Source: Microbispora corallina (GTDB taxonomy: Bacteria; Actinomycetota; Actinomycetes; Streptosporangiales; Streptosporangiaceae). Taken from it: a stretch of DNA of 41,583 nt. Below are positions 31,625 through 40,515 of the stretch, piece by piece. The notes beneath the pieces were generated by a model. That model searched no databases, was not told where the DNA came from, and saw nothing but the letters and a program-made list of their open reading frames with translations. The position numbers and the translations under genes were made by a program. The stretch's first letter is position 1, and every line of letters begins with the position of its first letter. The stretch spans positions 1-41,583 of the forward strand of contig NZ_BOOC01000056.1 of NCBI RefSeq assembly GCF_016863035.1, written 5' to 3'.

Positions 31625-32242
31625 GTGAAACTGGTCGTCTTCGGCGCCGGCGGCGGCACCGGGCGGGAGACCGTCGCCCAGGGCCTCGCCGCGGGACATC
31701 ACGTGACCGCCGTGGTCCGCCGCCCGGATGCCCTGCAGGCCCGGCCGGGCCTTCAGATCGCCGTCGTGCCGGACCTGACCAGGGCCGATCTGGTCGAGGA
31801 GGCGGTGGACGGCCGCGACGTGGTGATCAGCGCGCTGGGACCCAACGCCAGGGGCCCGGTGAGCGTCTGCACCGACGGCGTCCGCTCGATTCTCGATTCG
31901 ATGACCCGGACAGGGGTGCGGCGGCTGATCGTGGTGAGCGCTCACGGCGCCGCAGAGTCCAACGACGGCTCGCTCTACTCCCGGCTGCTGCGGGCCATGC
32001 TGGGCCACAAGATGCGCGACAAGGACGAGATGGAAAGCCTCATCCGCGCCTCCGCCGTCGACTGGACGATCGTGCGCCCGCCCGCTCTCAGGAACACGCC
32101 GCACACCGGGGTCTACCGGGTGGGGACCGACCTGAAGATCGGGCTCACCTCCGCGATCTCACGCGCCGACCTGGCCGACTTCCTGCTGCGCGAGGCCGCC
32201 TCGCCGGCCCACCTCCACCAGGCCCCGCGGATCGCCGCATGA
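31625..32242 (+). CDS. NAD(P)H-binding oxidoreductase (NmrA/BVR-B-like)
   Basis: A 205-aa compact NAD(P)-binding protein. It starts MKLVVFGAGGGTGRETVAQG with the GAGGGTG motif, then VTAVVRRPDAL, VISALGPN and VRRLIVVSAHGA. WTIVRPPALRNTP is typical of the NmrA-like/flavin-reductase (BVR-B) group. The GTG start is preceded by GGTGGAGG. It is divergent from the TetR gene and probably repressed by it. It is the third NmrA-like gene in the window paired with a regulator, after the Rrf2 and AraC units. Confidence 0.9.
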   Translation: MKLVVFGAGGGTGRETVAQGLAAGHHVTAVVRRPDALQARPGLQIAVVPDLTRADLVEEAVDGRDVVISALGPNARGPVSVCTDGVRSILDSMTRTGVRRLIVVSAHGAAESNDGSLYSRLLRAMLGHKMRDKDEMESLIRASAVDWTIVRPPALRNTPHTGVYRVGTDLKIGLTSAISRADLADFLLREAASPAHLHQAPRIAA

Positions 32243-32268
32243 CCGCCGTCGTCCTTACGGACTGAGCG

Positions 32269-32304
32269 GGCGAACGCGGGGCGGCGGTTCACCCCGCGTT
32301 CGCC
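32269..32304. terminator. strong hairpin terminator
   Basis: GGCGAACGCGGGG/CCCCGCGTTCGCC forms a perfect 13-bp stem with a 10-nt loop between the convergent reductase and maltokinase-cap genes. Confidence 0.8.
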
Positions 32305-32316
32305 GGGCGGCGCGGA

Positions 32317-32970
32317 CTACCGATCGCCGACGACGACGAACCGGCCGCGGACGTCGCCGTCGTCCGGCAGTCGCCATCCGGCGGTGACGTGTCCGAGGTG
32401 GGCGCCGGAGTCGTCCCGGCCCGGGTCGAGGACGCGGATCACGCGGATGGCCAGGCTCCCGCCCTCGGTCTCCACGACGACGTCGGTGCCGTGCGGCCCG
32501 TCCGCGGCGCCGGTGGAGGTGACGGAGGGGGAGACGATCTCTCCCGTGTACGAGCTGACGACCGACGGATCGGGGGTGTCGCTCACGCTCTGCGCCTGCG
32601 GCTCGGCCCGGCCCAGGAGGAGCGCGAGAAGCTGCGTCACGAGGACGGGGTCGCGGGTCCCGTCATAGATCCACCGCCGCCCCAGCACGCCGTGCTCGGC
32701 CGTGCCGATGAGGGCGTGATCGGCGCCCTCCAGCGGCGCATCGCGGTAGGTGAGGGGGACGTGGTAGGAGACCGGCTCGCCGCCTGACGTGTCGACGGCC
32801 ACCATGAACTCGATGCCGACCTCGCCCCGCGGATCGTCGAGCCGGAAGCCGCCGGCCTTCTCCAGTTCCGGCGCGCGCCCCGTCTCCGCGTACCACGCCT
32901 GCCGGGGGAGCCATGAGGCGAGAAGTTCGAGCTTGGTGGGGGTCAGCGTGGTGCGGTGGATGACGGCCAT
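32317..32970 (-). CDS. maltokinase N-terminal cap-like domain protein
   Basis: A 217-aa protein starting MAVIHRTTLTPTKLELLASW and then LPRQAWY. It continues GGFRLDDPRGEVGIEFMVAV and VSYHVPLTYRDAPLEGADHALIGTAEHGVLGRRWIYDG (given by its start and end). This is the Mak N-cap-like domain seen in many actinomycetes, often annotated as a 1,4-alpha-glucan branching protein. The kinase domain of true maltokinase is absent. GAAGGG precedes the ATG. No other maltose or glycogen gene lies nearby, so the function is open. The 33 kb gap to the WD40 gene (about 250 bp) shows nothing else. Confidence 0.85.
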   Translation of the reverse strand: MAVIHRTTLTPTKLELLASWLPRQAWYAETGRAPELEKAGGFRLDDPRGEVGIEFMVAVDTSGGEPVSYHVPLTYRDAPLEGADHALIGTAEHGVLGRRWIYDGTRDPVLVTQLLALLLGRAEPQAQSVSDTPDPSVVSSYTGEIVSPSVTSTGAADGPHGTDVVVETEGGSLAIRVIRVLDPGRDDSGAHLGHVTAGWRLPDDGDVRGRFVVVGDR

Positions 32971-33217
32971 GCCGGGAAGCCCTTCTCTCGACGTCCGCTC
33001 GGCTCGCCGGCGCGTCCGCGCCGTCGCCGGAACGATCTCCGGAAGACTATCGGCGGCCGTCCTGCCCGCCGCCGGGAGGCCGCGACAGGCGGGCGTCACC
33101 GCACGGCGACGCGTACGGCCGCCCCGGAACGGGCCCGGCCACTCGAACGCGGCCGCCCTGGAGAGGGCACTTGGGCGCGGCCGTGTGGAGAGGGGCCCGG
33201 GCGGCGGGGGCGGGGGG

Positions 33218-34336
33218 TCACTCTTCCGACGGCGGGGCCTTCCTCCGCCACAGCCGTGCCGTCTGGTCGTCGCTGCAGCTGACGAGGTACCGGCCGTCAG
33301 GGCTCACCGCCACGTTGTTGACTCCGTCCGTGTGGCCGAGCAGGGGGTGTCCGAGTGGCCGGCCCGACGCCGGATCCCACACCCGTACGGTCCCGTCCCG
33401 GCCACCGGTGACGAGGAGGCCGTCAGGGGTGAACGCCACTCCCCAGACGGCCGCCGTGTGACCGGTCAGCGGCGGGCCGGCGGGCGAGCCCGTGGACGGG
33501 TCCCAGAGGCGGACCGTCCCGTCGTCGCCGCCCGTGGCGACCAGGCGTCCGTCCCGGCTGAAGGCCAGGTTCTCCACGGCGCCGCCGTCCCCGCCGATGG
33601 GCTCGCCGATGGGCTCTCCGGTCAGCGGCTTCCACAGCCGGACCGTGCCGTCGGCGCTTCCCGTGGCCAGACGGCCCCGCGGGCTGAAGGCGATGCCGGA
33701 GACCGTGTCGGTATGACCGGTCAGAGGGGGGCCGGCCGGTTCTCCCCGCGCCACGTCCCAGACGCGTACGGTCGTGTCCCCGCTGCCGGTGGCCAGGAGC
33801 CTGCCGTCGTGGCTGAACGCCATGCCGACGACGAACCCGCGGTGGCCGACGAGCTCCGGCGGGACGGCCTCGCCCGTCGTGGCCTCCCACAGGCGCACGG
33901 AGGTGTCGGCTCCGCCGGTCGCCACGAGCCGTCCGTCCGGACTGAAGGCGACCGCCCAGACGGGGCCGGTGTGGCCTCGCAGGGGCCGGCCGACGGGATC
34001 CCCGGTGGCCGGGTCCCACATGCGGACGGTCATGTCGCCGCTGACGGTCGTCACCACCCGGCTGTCGGGGCTGAAGGCCGCGTCGGAGACCACCCCGTCG
34101 TGTCCCGTCAGGACCGCGGCCGGCTCGAACCACTCGTCCCCACCCCCGCCGCGCCCGACGGGATGACGGCTCCGCCGGGCGACGGGCGTCTCCCGGTTCG
34201 CGCCGTCCGCGGGACCCGCGCCTTCCTCCTGGACGGAGGCCGTGTTCCGATGACGACGCTGCTCCCACCAGAAGATCGCGAGCGTGATGGGGAGGGCGAC
34301 AACGCTTGCGAGCGCTCCGACGGCGTCCCACGTCAT
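33218..34336 (-). CDS. membrane-anchored seven-bladed WD40 propeller protein
   Basis: A 372-aa protein with one N-terminal helix (AVGALASVVALPITLAIFWW), a short basic/Gly-rich linker and exactly seven WD40 repeats. The repeats share GH...VAFSPDGRLVATGG then TVRLWD, and would close one beta-propeller. Repeat 5 lacks the GH dipeptide (GGDGGAV). The topology should put the propeller in the cytoplasm, judged by the positive EQRRHRN after the helix, or outside if the helix is cleaved; the charges favour the former. WD40 proteins are scaffolds. No kinase, NTPase or protease is fused to it, so partners are unknown. It ends 72 nt before no shared operon is evident. Confidence 0.9.
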   Translation of the reverse strand: MTWDAVGALASVVALPITLAIFWWEQRRHRNTASVQEEGAGPADGANRETPVARRSRHPVGRGGGGDEWFEPAAVLTGHDGVVSDAAFSPDSRVVTTVSGDMTVRMWDPATGDPVGRPLRGHTGPVWAVAFSPDGRLVATGGADTSVRLWEATTGEAVPPELVGHRGFVVGMAFSHDGRLLATGSGDTTVRVWDVARGEPAGPPLTGHTDTVSGIAFSPRGRLATGSADGTVRLWKPLTGEPIGEPIGGDGGAVENLAFSRDGRLVATGGDDGTVRLWDPSTGSPAGPPLTGHTAAVWGVAFTPDGLLVTGGRDGTVRVWDPASGRPLGHPLLGHTDGVNNVAVSPDGRYLVSCSDDQTARLWRRKAPPSEE

Positions 34337-34408
34337 AGCCCGATCGTACGTTTCGATCGCCGAGCGGGAGAGTCGTCGCCTTCCGGCGATCGGGGGTGGG
34401 AACCGTGG

Positions 34409-35791
34409 TCACTGCCCCCCGCGCAGCCTGCGCAGGAACGCCCGCAGACCGGACGGGGGCGGCTGTCCCGCGCCGTCCTCACCGGAGGGCGACGACGCCG
34501 AATCGCCCGGGACGGGACCGGTCCCGGGGGAGTGGCGGCCGTCGAGCTCGTAGCGCACGGGCAGGGAGCGGAGCGCGCGGACGAAGGGGGACGGGCGCCA
34601 CGGCAGGCGGTCGGGCGGGAGCGCCGGCGTGAGCGTGGAGAACCGGTCCAGCAACCGGCGGACGGCGATCGTGGTCATCATGGTGGCGAGCCGGCGGCTC
34701 GGGCAGCCGTGCGGGCCGGCGCCCCAGGCGAGATGGGCGCGGGTGCTGCGCACGGTGTCCCTCGGGAGGGCGGCGGCGAACACCGGATCGGCGTGCGCGC
34801 CCGCGATCGACAGCATCACCGGGTCTCCGGCCGCGACGGTGAACCGCCCCAGCTTCACGTCGGCCCGGGCGTAGCGGAAGCTGAGGTTGGCCAGCGCCGG
34901 GTTGGACAGGGCGACGCGGTTGACGACCTCCTCGATCGCGCCGACCGACAGGGCCTGCCGCAGCTCCGGATTGGTGATCACCTCGACGATGACGTTGCAG
35001 ATCAGGCCGCCGGTGAAGTCGAGGAAGCCGGGCAGCATGAGCAGCTCCCTGGCCAGTTCCTCATCGGTCAGGCCCGGGTCGGCCGCCAGCATGTACGAGG
35101 GCAGGTCGTCGCCGCGGCGGTGCCGCTTGTCCGTCGCCAGCTCCAGGAGGGCGGTGTACAGCCGCTGGTAGGCGCCGCCGGAGTCGGGGCCGTCGATGAG
35201 GCGCCACAGGTCCGTCACCACGTCGTCGCCGCGCTCGAGCGTGACGCCGAGGAGGTGGTTGGCGACCATCAGCGGCAGCGGCCGCCCGTACTGCGCGGCC
35301 AGGTCGGCCCGTCCGGCGGGCGCCTCCTCCGTCATCACGCCGATCAGTTCGTCGCAGTAGCGCACGACGGCCCGCTCCAGCACCCTGGCCTGCTCGTGGC
35401 CGGGCTCCTGGAACGGCCGGAGGGCCGCGTTCCAGGAGCCGCGGAGCGCGTGGTGCCGCTCCCCGTCGTGGAAACCCATGTTGTCGGCCTTGAGGAGGGC
35501 GAGCAGCGGCCAGTCGGGCGGGACGCGTCCCTCGGCGTACGCCCGCCAGGCGTCCACGCGCTTGCTCCACAGCTCACGGGGGTTCTGCATGACCTGCAGC
35601 ACCTCGTCGTAGCCGAGCACGAACCAGACCGGCACGCCGAGGAGGTCGACGGGGGCGACCGGGCCGTACCTGCCGCGCAGCCGTTCGTGGACGAGCCCGG
35701 GATCGGCGTCGTACTCCGCCGTGAGCAGGGGTTCGAGCGGCGACGTGGGCAGGGGGGTCGCGGCCGACGCGGACCGGCTATCGCGGATCAC
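34409..35791 (-). CDS. cytochrome P450, conservon (CYP156/157)-like, with atypical ExxR
   Basis: A 460-aa P450. The heme loop reads AWGAGPHGCPSRRLA with the proximal Cys at 363; the residue after the Cys pair is Pro, not Gly. The K-helix ExxR motif is altered: IEEVVNR (286-292) puts an extra residue between Glu and Arg. The I-helix has GFLDFTGG in place of AGxDT. These features recall the CvnE/CYP157-type P450s encoded with conservon GTPases, in which ExxR is also abnormal (recalled). No conservon genes adjoin. The GTG start is set by the family N-terminus. A Pro/Gly-rich tail of about 40 aa follows the core. Catalysis is uncertain. Confidence 0.85.
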   Translation of the reverse strand: MIRDSRSASAATPLPTSPLEPLLTAEYDADPGLVHERLRGRYGPVAPVDLLGVPVWFVLGYDEVLQVMQNPRELWSKRVDAWRAYAEGRVPPDWPLLALLKADNMGFHDGERHHALRGSWNAALRPFQEPGHEQARVLERAVVRYCDELIGVMTEEAPAGRADLAAQYGRPLPLMVANHLLGVTLERGDDVVTDLWRLIDGPDSGGAYQRLYTALLELATDKRHRRGDDLPSYMLAADPGLTDEELARELLMLPGFLDFTGGLICNVIVEVITNPELRQALSVGAIEEVVNRVALSNPALANLSFRYARADVKLGRFTVAAGDPVMLSIAGAHADPVFAAALPRDTVRSTRAHLAWGAGPHGCPSRRLATMMTTIAVRRLLDRFSTLTPALPPDRLPWRPSPFVRALRSLPVRYELDGRHSPGTGPVPGDSASSPSGEDGAGQPPPSGLRAFLRRLRGGQ

Positions 35792-35914
35792 AACTGCGGG
35801 CCTGCCTTTCCGGCTCCTGCGCCTTACAGGACGATGCGGGCGATCCGCGGATGAACGGGTCTGGGCGGCGATCTTAGACGCCCGGCCGCCGTCTGTCATC
35901 GGCCGAGCTCCGGG

Positions 35915-37123
35915 TCAGTCGCCGGTGCTCCACCTCGGGCGCAGGACGGCACTCCTCTTGCCGGGGCGGACGCTGAACCGCGCCGCGAGGACGAAGCCGC
36001 CCTCGGGGGTGGGCTCCGCGGTGAGGCGGCCGCCCGCGAGCGCGACGCGCTCCCCCAGGCCCGGGAGCCCGAAGCCTCCGCCCATGGAGGGCGCGGCCCT
36101 GGCCGTTCCCCGGTCGTCGCACCTGTCGCCGGCCGGCTCGTCGCCCCGGCCGGCGGTGTTGACCACGGAGACGTTCACGTCGTCGCCCGTCAGGGTGCAG
36201 GTGACCCGCACCTCGGAGTCCGGAGCGTGCTTGCGCACGTTGCTCAGGCCCTCCTGCACCAGGCGGTAGGAGGCGTGCGCGACCTGCCGCGGCAGCGCCT
36301 GCGGGGGGACGTCGAGGTGGAGGCTGATCCGCATGCCCATGCGCTGGGACTCCTCCACGAGGCGGGTGATCCCCTCCGGCCCCTTGACCGCCGGCTGGTC
36401 CTCCCGGCGGAGCACGGTGAGGAGCTGGCGCAGCTCGCCGAGGGCCTGCACGCCCTTGTCCTCGATGCCCGCGGCGAGCCGGGAGACCTCGGGGGAGTCC
36501 CTGTAGTCCCGGATCACGCCGGCGTTGAGGACCATGACGGTCACGGCGTGCGTCACCGTGTCGTGCAGCTCCCGGGCGATCTTGCGTCGCTCCTCGGAGG
36601 CGGCCAGCTCCTCGCGCTCGCGGACCCCGGCCCGCAGCTCGCCGACCATCCGCCGGTACGCGCACACCCACGTCCCCACCAGGGCGGGCAGGTAGATGAG
36701 CGTCACCGCGCGCACGACGCAGAGATAGAGGAACTGGTCGGTGTACGGGTTCACGTAGTCGACGGCTGCGTACACCCCGGTGAGCGCCAGCGCGACCCCC
36801 GACCATGAGCGCATCCGGCACTCGGACGTCATGGAGAACGCGGCGAGGACCATGGGCACGGTCTGGCCGGTCACGCAGGCGCACGCGACGGACGCGACGA
36901 TCGCGGGCCACGCCGTCCGGCGCCGGACGAACATGGTCAAGGCCGTGACCGAGCCCACGAGGAACTCGATCCAGTCCGGAACCGGTCCCCACAGCGAGAA
37001 GGAGCGGCCGATGGCGGTCGTCGGGATCGTGAACGCGACCACCGCGGTCGCCAACAGAAGATCGACCAGTACGCCACGCCGGCGGAGCGCGACGCCTGCC
37101 ATAGTGCGCCCCATATGAGCCAT
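35915..37123 (-). CDS. NarL-type sensor histidine kinase (HisKA_3)
   Basis: A 402-aa membrane kinase. The first 165 aa hold about five hydrophobic helices (LVDLLLATAVVAFTI, FLVGSVTALTMF, AIVASVACACVTG and others). The HisKA_3 helix has the phospho-acceptor in ERRKIARELHDTVTHAVTVM. The ATPase domain shows LVQEGLSNVRKHAPDSEV and GFGLPGLGERVALAGG. Such kinases normally come with a LuxR-type response regulator beside them; none is present here. The start is uncertain: ATG codons at 37123, 37114 and 37102 are all possible and none has a good ribosome site except weakly the last (GGGGCG). It lies 124 bp upstream of the P450 on the same strand. Confidence 0.88.
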   Translation of the reverse strand: MAHMGRTMAGVALRRRGVLVDLLLATAVVAFTIPTTAIGRSFSLWGPVPDWIEFLVGSVTALTMFVRRRTAWPAIVASVACACVTGQTVPMVLAAFSMTSECRMRSWSGVALALTGVYAAVDYVNPYTDQFLYLCVVRAVTLIYLPALVGTWVCAYRRMVGELRAGVREREELAASEERRKIARELHDTVTHAVTVMVLNAGVIRDYRDSPEVSRLAAGIEDKGVQALGELRQLLTVLRREDQPAVKGPEGITRLVEESQRMGMRISLHLDVPPQALPRQVAHASYRLVQEGLSNVRKHAPDSEVRVTCTLTGDDVNVSVVNTAGRGDEPAGDRCDDRGTARAAPSMGGGFGLPGLGERVALAGGRLTAEPTPEGGFVLAARFSVRPGKRSAVLRPRWSTGD

Positions 37124-37179
37124 TCTGCGACGTTTATCACCCAATGTCTCGTACCGCCTGACCGGCGCTTCCCGGAACC

Positions 37180-38031
37180 TCAGGGCAGGGCGGCGGCGAT
37201 GCGGTCGACCTGGGCGGGATCGGCCGACCAGCAGTACAGCATCAGCTCGTCGGCGCCCACGTCGCAGAAGGCCCGCACGGCCCCCCGGATCGCCTCGCGT
37301 GAGGTCAGCATCCCCTCCACCCTCGTCTCACCCGAGTCGAGGAACGCGTAGTAGCCGCCGGCCGCGCGGCGGGCCTCGTCCAGGACGGCTTCGGGGCCGA
37401 GCGCCGCGTTGGCCTGGGCGACGAGCCGCGGACGGCCGGGCCGCCCGGCCCTCTCCCACGACTCCTCGACCATCCGGAAGAGCCGGTCCATCTCCTCCGG
37501 CGGGAGCGTCGAGGCCATGAGGCCGTCCCCCCAGCGGGCCACCCGCTCGGCCGTGGCCTGGACGAAGCCGCCGAACAGCACCTCGGGACCTCCGGGGCGG
37601 GAGGGCGCCGGGCCGATCGGGCCGATCCCCTCGCCGTACGGGCGGCCGGCCCAGACGCGCCGCAGCGCCGCCATCTGCTCGTCGAGGCGGCGGCCGCGGC
37701 GCCGGTGCTCGGCGCCCATGGCCAGGAAGTCGTCCTCCCGCGCGCCCACGCCGATCCCGACGGTGAGGCGGCCGCCGCTGAGCCGGTCGAGCGTGGCGAG
37801 CTCCTTGGCCATCAGGGCCGTCGGGCGCATGGGCGCGATCAGGACCTCGGTCATGACCCGGATCCGGGAGGTGGCCCCCGCGAGGGCCGCCAGCGTCACC
37901 AGCGGCTCCGGGTTGTCGTACACGAGGCGGTCGACCAGGCCGAGGGTGGAGAAGGGCCCGTCCTCGGCGCGGCGCGCCCATTCCGGCAGCGCGTCGGGGT
38001 CGCCGACGGGCAGGCCGAGTCCGACGTTCAT
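37180..38031 (-). CDS. LLM-class flavin-dependent oxidoreductase
   Basis: A 283-aa luciferase-like monooxygenase. It starts MNVGLGLPVGDPDALPEWAR and continues with DRLVYDNPEPLVTLAALAGATSRI (given by its start and end), LATLDRLSGGRLTVGIGVGA and FGGFVQATAERVARWGDG. The family binds FMN or F420. The fold is complete but it lacks the long C-terminal segment of larger members. The start is the ATG before the family N-terminus; no clear ribosome site is seen. It lies downstream of the PBP gene on the same strand. Its substrate is unknown. Confidence 0.88.
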   Translation of the reverse strand: MNVGLGLPVGDPDALPEWARRAEDGPFSTLGLVDRLVYDNPEPLVTLAALAGATSRIRVMTEVLIAPMRPTALMAKELATLDRLSGGRLTVGIGVGAREDDFLAMGAEHRRRGRRLDEQMAALRRVWAGRPYGEGIGPIGPAPSRPGGPEVLFGGFVQATAERVARWGDGLMASTLPPEEMDRLFRMVEESWERAGRPGRPRLVAQANAALGPEAVLDEARRAAGGYYAFLDSGETRVEGMLTSREAIRGAVRAFCDVGADELMLYCWSADPAQVDRIAAALP

Positions 38032-38196
38032 GGCCACCCCCGAGTCGGTCGCGCGGCCGTCACCGGCCGGGTGACGCCGGAACGCGTCAGCTCGCCGTCC
38101 TCGTGGCGGAGGATGCGGCGGTGGTGGAGTGGCCACCCGGGGAAGTCCCCGCTGGCCGTCAGGCGCCCTTCTCCAACAGTAGGCGCCGGGGCGGGG

Positions 38197-40389
38197 TCAC
38201 ATGGGGGGCGGGCCGCCGAAGGAGCGGTCAGGCCCGGGGCCGAAGCCGGGATCCCAGCCGTTGTCGACAGGAGGGACGTCGTCCCGGGGCGCGCACCGGT
38301 CGCCACAGCCGCCGAAGCGCGCGGAGTCGATGGGCGGGAAGGACGATTTCGGGACGCCCTTCAGCGCGCTGATCATCGTCTCCTTCCAGATGCGGCCGGA
38401 GATGTCCGCCCCGAAGACCACGCTGTAGTACCTGCCGCCGATGGTCACGCCGCTCAGCCGGTGCGTGCTCGCCCCACGGGGGTCGCCGAGGCTGACCGCG
38501 CCGGCGAGGTCGGGGGTGAACCCGGCGAACCACGCCGTCGAGTAGTCGTCGCTGGTGCCGGTCTTGCCCGCCGCGTCCCGGCCGATGCCTCCCACGGCGC
38601 TCATGGTGCCCTGCGGGCCGAACACGCCCCGCATGACGTCCGCGGCGGCGTCGGCCACCTCGGGGTCGAGGGCCTGGCGGCACTTCGGCTGGTACCGCGT
38701 GGTCGTGCCGTTCCTGTCGGTGATCGCGCTGACGGCCTGGGGCGGGCAGTAGGAGCCGCGGGCGGCGATGGCGGCGTACGCCGTGGCGACCGTCACCGGG
38801 TCCATCTCGTTGACGCCGAGGGTGAAGGTCTCGTACTGCTGCAGCGGCCCGCCGTCGGCCCGCTTGACGCCCAGCGACTCGGCGGTCCTGACGACGTCGC
38901 ACAGGCCGACCTTCTGCTCCAGCTTCAGGAAGAAGGTGTTGACCGACTGCCAGGTGCCCGTCTTCAGCGTCTTGAACCCGCCGGACCCCTCGTCGTTGGA
39001 GACGGTGTGGGCGGGGTCGCCGACGTCGCGGCCCTTGCAGTCGGTGAAGGACGAGTAGCCGGGCGCGGTGTACCCCGCCGGGCTGTCGAGGCCGTCGTCC
39101 ACCCTCCAGCCCTGCTTGAGGGCCGTGAGCAGCGTGAACACCTTGAACGTCGAGCCCGCCTGGAAGCCGGTGCCGCCGCCGTGGGCGCGGTCGGCCACCA
39201 CGTTGTAGGAGATCTGCTTCTTGCGGGCGTCGGTCCCGTACTTCCGGCTGGCCGCCATCGCCTTGATCCGGCCGGTCCCCGGCTCGACCAGGGCTTCGGA
39301 GGCCACGGGGTCGTCGGTGGCGTGGACCCGGTCCTTGATGGCCGCGTCGGCGGCCGCCTGCAGCTTCGGGTCGAGCGTGGTCCTGATGACGAGGCCGCCG
39401 CGCTTGAGGAACTGGTCGCGGTCCTGCCGCGTCCTGCCGAAGGCGGCGAACACGGGGTTGGTGAGGATGTCGGCGCGCACGTACATGCAGAAGTACGGAT
39501 AGGGGCTCGACTCGCACCCGCCGGGCAGGGGAGTGCCCTTGTACCCCAGCGGCTTGGCCTTGGCCTCGGCCGCCTGCTCCGGCGTGATCTTCTTGAGCTG
39601 CGCCATACGGTCGAGCACGACGTCGCGCCGGGCGAGCAGGAGCCCCCGGCTCTTCTTTCCCGCCGCGGGGTCGGTCTCGTTGGGCTTCTGCACGGCCCCC
39701 GCCAGCGTCGCCGCCTGGGCGAGGGACAGGTCGGCCGCGGACACGCCGAAGAACCGCTTGGCCGCCGCCTCCACCCCGTACGCCCCCGCCCCGAAGTAGG
39801 CGATGTTCAGGTACTTCTCCAGGATCTGGTCCTTGGTGTACTTCTGCTCCAGGCCCATCGCGTACCGGAGCTCGTTGAGCTTGCGCCCGTAGCTCGGCGC
39901 CAGCGCCTCCTCCTGCTCCTTCTTCGTCCTGGCCTTGTTGAGCATCACCTGCTTGACGTACTGCTGGGTGATGGAGGAGCCGCCCTGCGCCACGCCGCCC
40001 GTCGTGACGTTCTTGGCCAGGGCGCGCAGCGTCCCCTGGATGTCGATCGGCCCGTGCTGGTAGAAGCGGTAGTCCTCGATGGAGATGATCGCCGTCTTCA
40101 TCACGCCGGCCACCTGGTCGAGCGGCACGATCTCCCGGTACTGCTCGTAGAACTGGGCGATCTGGTGGCCGTCCGCGTCCAGCACGACGGACTTCTCCGA
40201 GAGCGGGGGTTCCTGGAGGTCCTCCGGCTTGACGTCCAGGTCGTTCGACGCGGTCACGATGCCGACGCCCACGCCGCCGACGGCCGGCAGCGATATCCCG
40301 GCCACCAGGACGCCCGCGACGACCGCGAGCGCCAGGAGAAGCGCGACGCCTTTGCTGCCTTCTGTCCGAATTGTCCCCCGCTTAGGCAT
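38197..40389 (-). CDS. class A penicillin-binding protein (bifunctional)
   Basis: A 730-aa peptidoglycan synthase. One N-terminal membrane helix (about 14-45) is followed by the GT51 transglycosylase: catalytic Glu105 in EDYRFYQHGPID and GGSSITQQYVK. The transpeptidase has all three motifs: STFK with the active Ser413, SVN (482-484) and KTGT (609-612). A short Pro/Gly/Asp-rich tail ends the protein. The ATG start matches the basic MPKRGTIR cytoplasmic tail. It is divergent from the MmyB-like regulator across 126 bp that include a TGAGG-TTCG-CCTCA hairpin (40449-40462). Confidence 0.95.
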   Translation of the reverse strand: MPKRGTIRTEGSKGVALLLALAVVAGVLVAGISLPAVGGVGVGIVTASNDLDVKPEDLQEPPLSEKSVVLDADGHQIAQFYEQYREIVPLDQVAGVMKTAIISIEDYRFYQHGPIDIQGTLRALAKNVTTGGVAQGGSSITQQYVKQVMLNKARTKKEQEEALAPSYGRKLNELRYAMGLEQKYTKDQILEKYLNIAYFGAGAYGVEAAAKRFFGVSAADLSLAQAATLAGAVQKPNETDPAAGKKSRGLLLARRDVVLDRMAQLKKITPEQAAEAKAKPLGYKGTPLPGGCESSPYPYFCMYVRADILTNPVFAAFGRTRQDRDQFLKRGGLVIRTTLDPKLQAAADAAIKDRVHATDDPVASEALVEPGTGRIKAMAASRKYGTDARKKQISYNVVADRAHGGGTGFQAGSTFKVFTLLTALKQGWRVDDGLDSPAGYTAPGYSSFTDCKGRDVGDPAHTVSNDEGSGGFKTLKTGTWQSVNTFFLKLEQKVGLCDVVRTAESLGVKRADGGPLQQYETFTLGVNEMDPVTVATAYAAIAARGSYCPPQAVSAITDRNGTTTRYQPKCRQALDPEVADAAADVMRGVFGPQGTMSAVGGIGRDAAGKTGTSDDYSTAWFAGFTPDLAGAVSLGDPRGASTHRLSGVTIGGRYYSVVFGADISGRIWKETMISALKGVPKSSFPPIDSARFGGCGDRCAPRDDVPPVDNGWDPGFGPGPDRSFGGPPPM

Positions 40390-40515
40390 ACCTGGGAGAT
40401 TACGAGTTCTGGCTGACCAGAGGGCGGGGTGATGCTTGACGATTCCTGTGAGGTTCGCCTCATCGCGGGCCGCCGGGTGCCGTCGCGCTCAGCGAATCGG
40501 ACATAGTGTGGCTAA

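Noticed and set aside
16726..35791. A polyketide or other antibiotic gene cluster (flavin hydroxylase, SnoaL-like genes, P450, exporters)
   Set aside because: There is no ketosynthase, NRPS, terpene or RiPP enzyme core, and the genes lie in separately regulated units.
32789..35854. A 1021-codon open frame on the plus strand
   Set aside because: It is antisense to the WD40 and P450 genes and made of low-complexity Arg/Pro/Gly-rich sequence typical of GC-rich shadow frames. The minus-strand genes have clear families.
37705..40416. A 903-codon open frame on the plus strand
   Set aside because: It is antisense to the LLM and PBP genes, whose catalytic motifs are on the minus strand.
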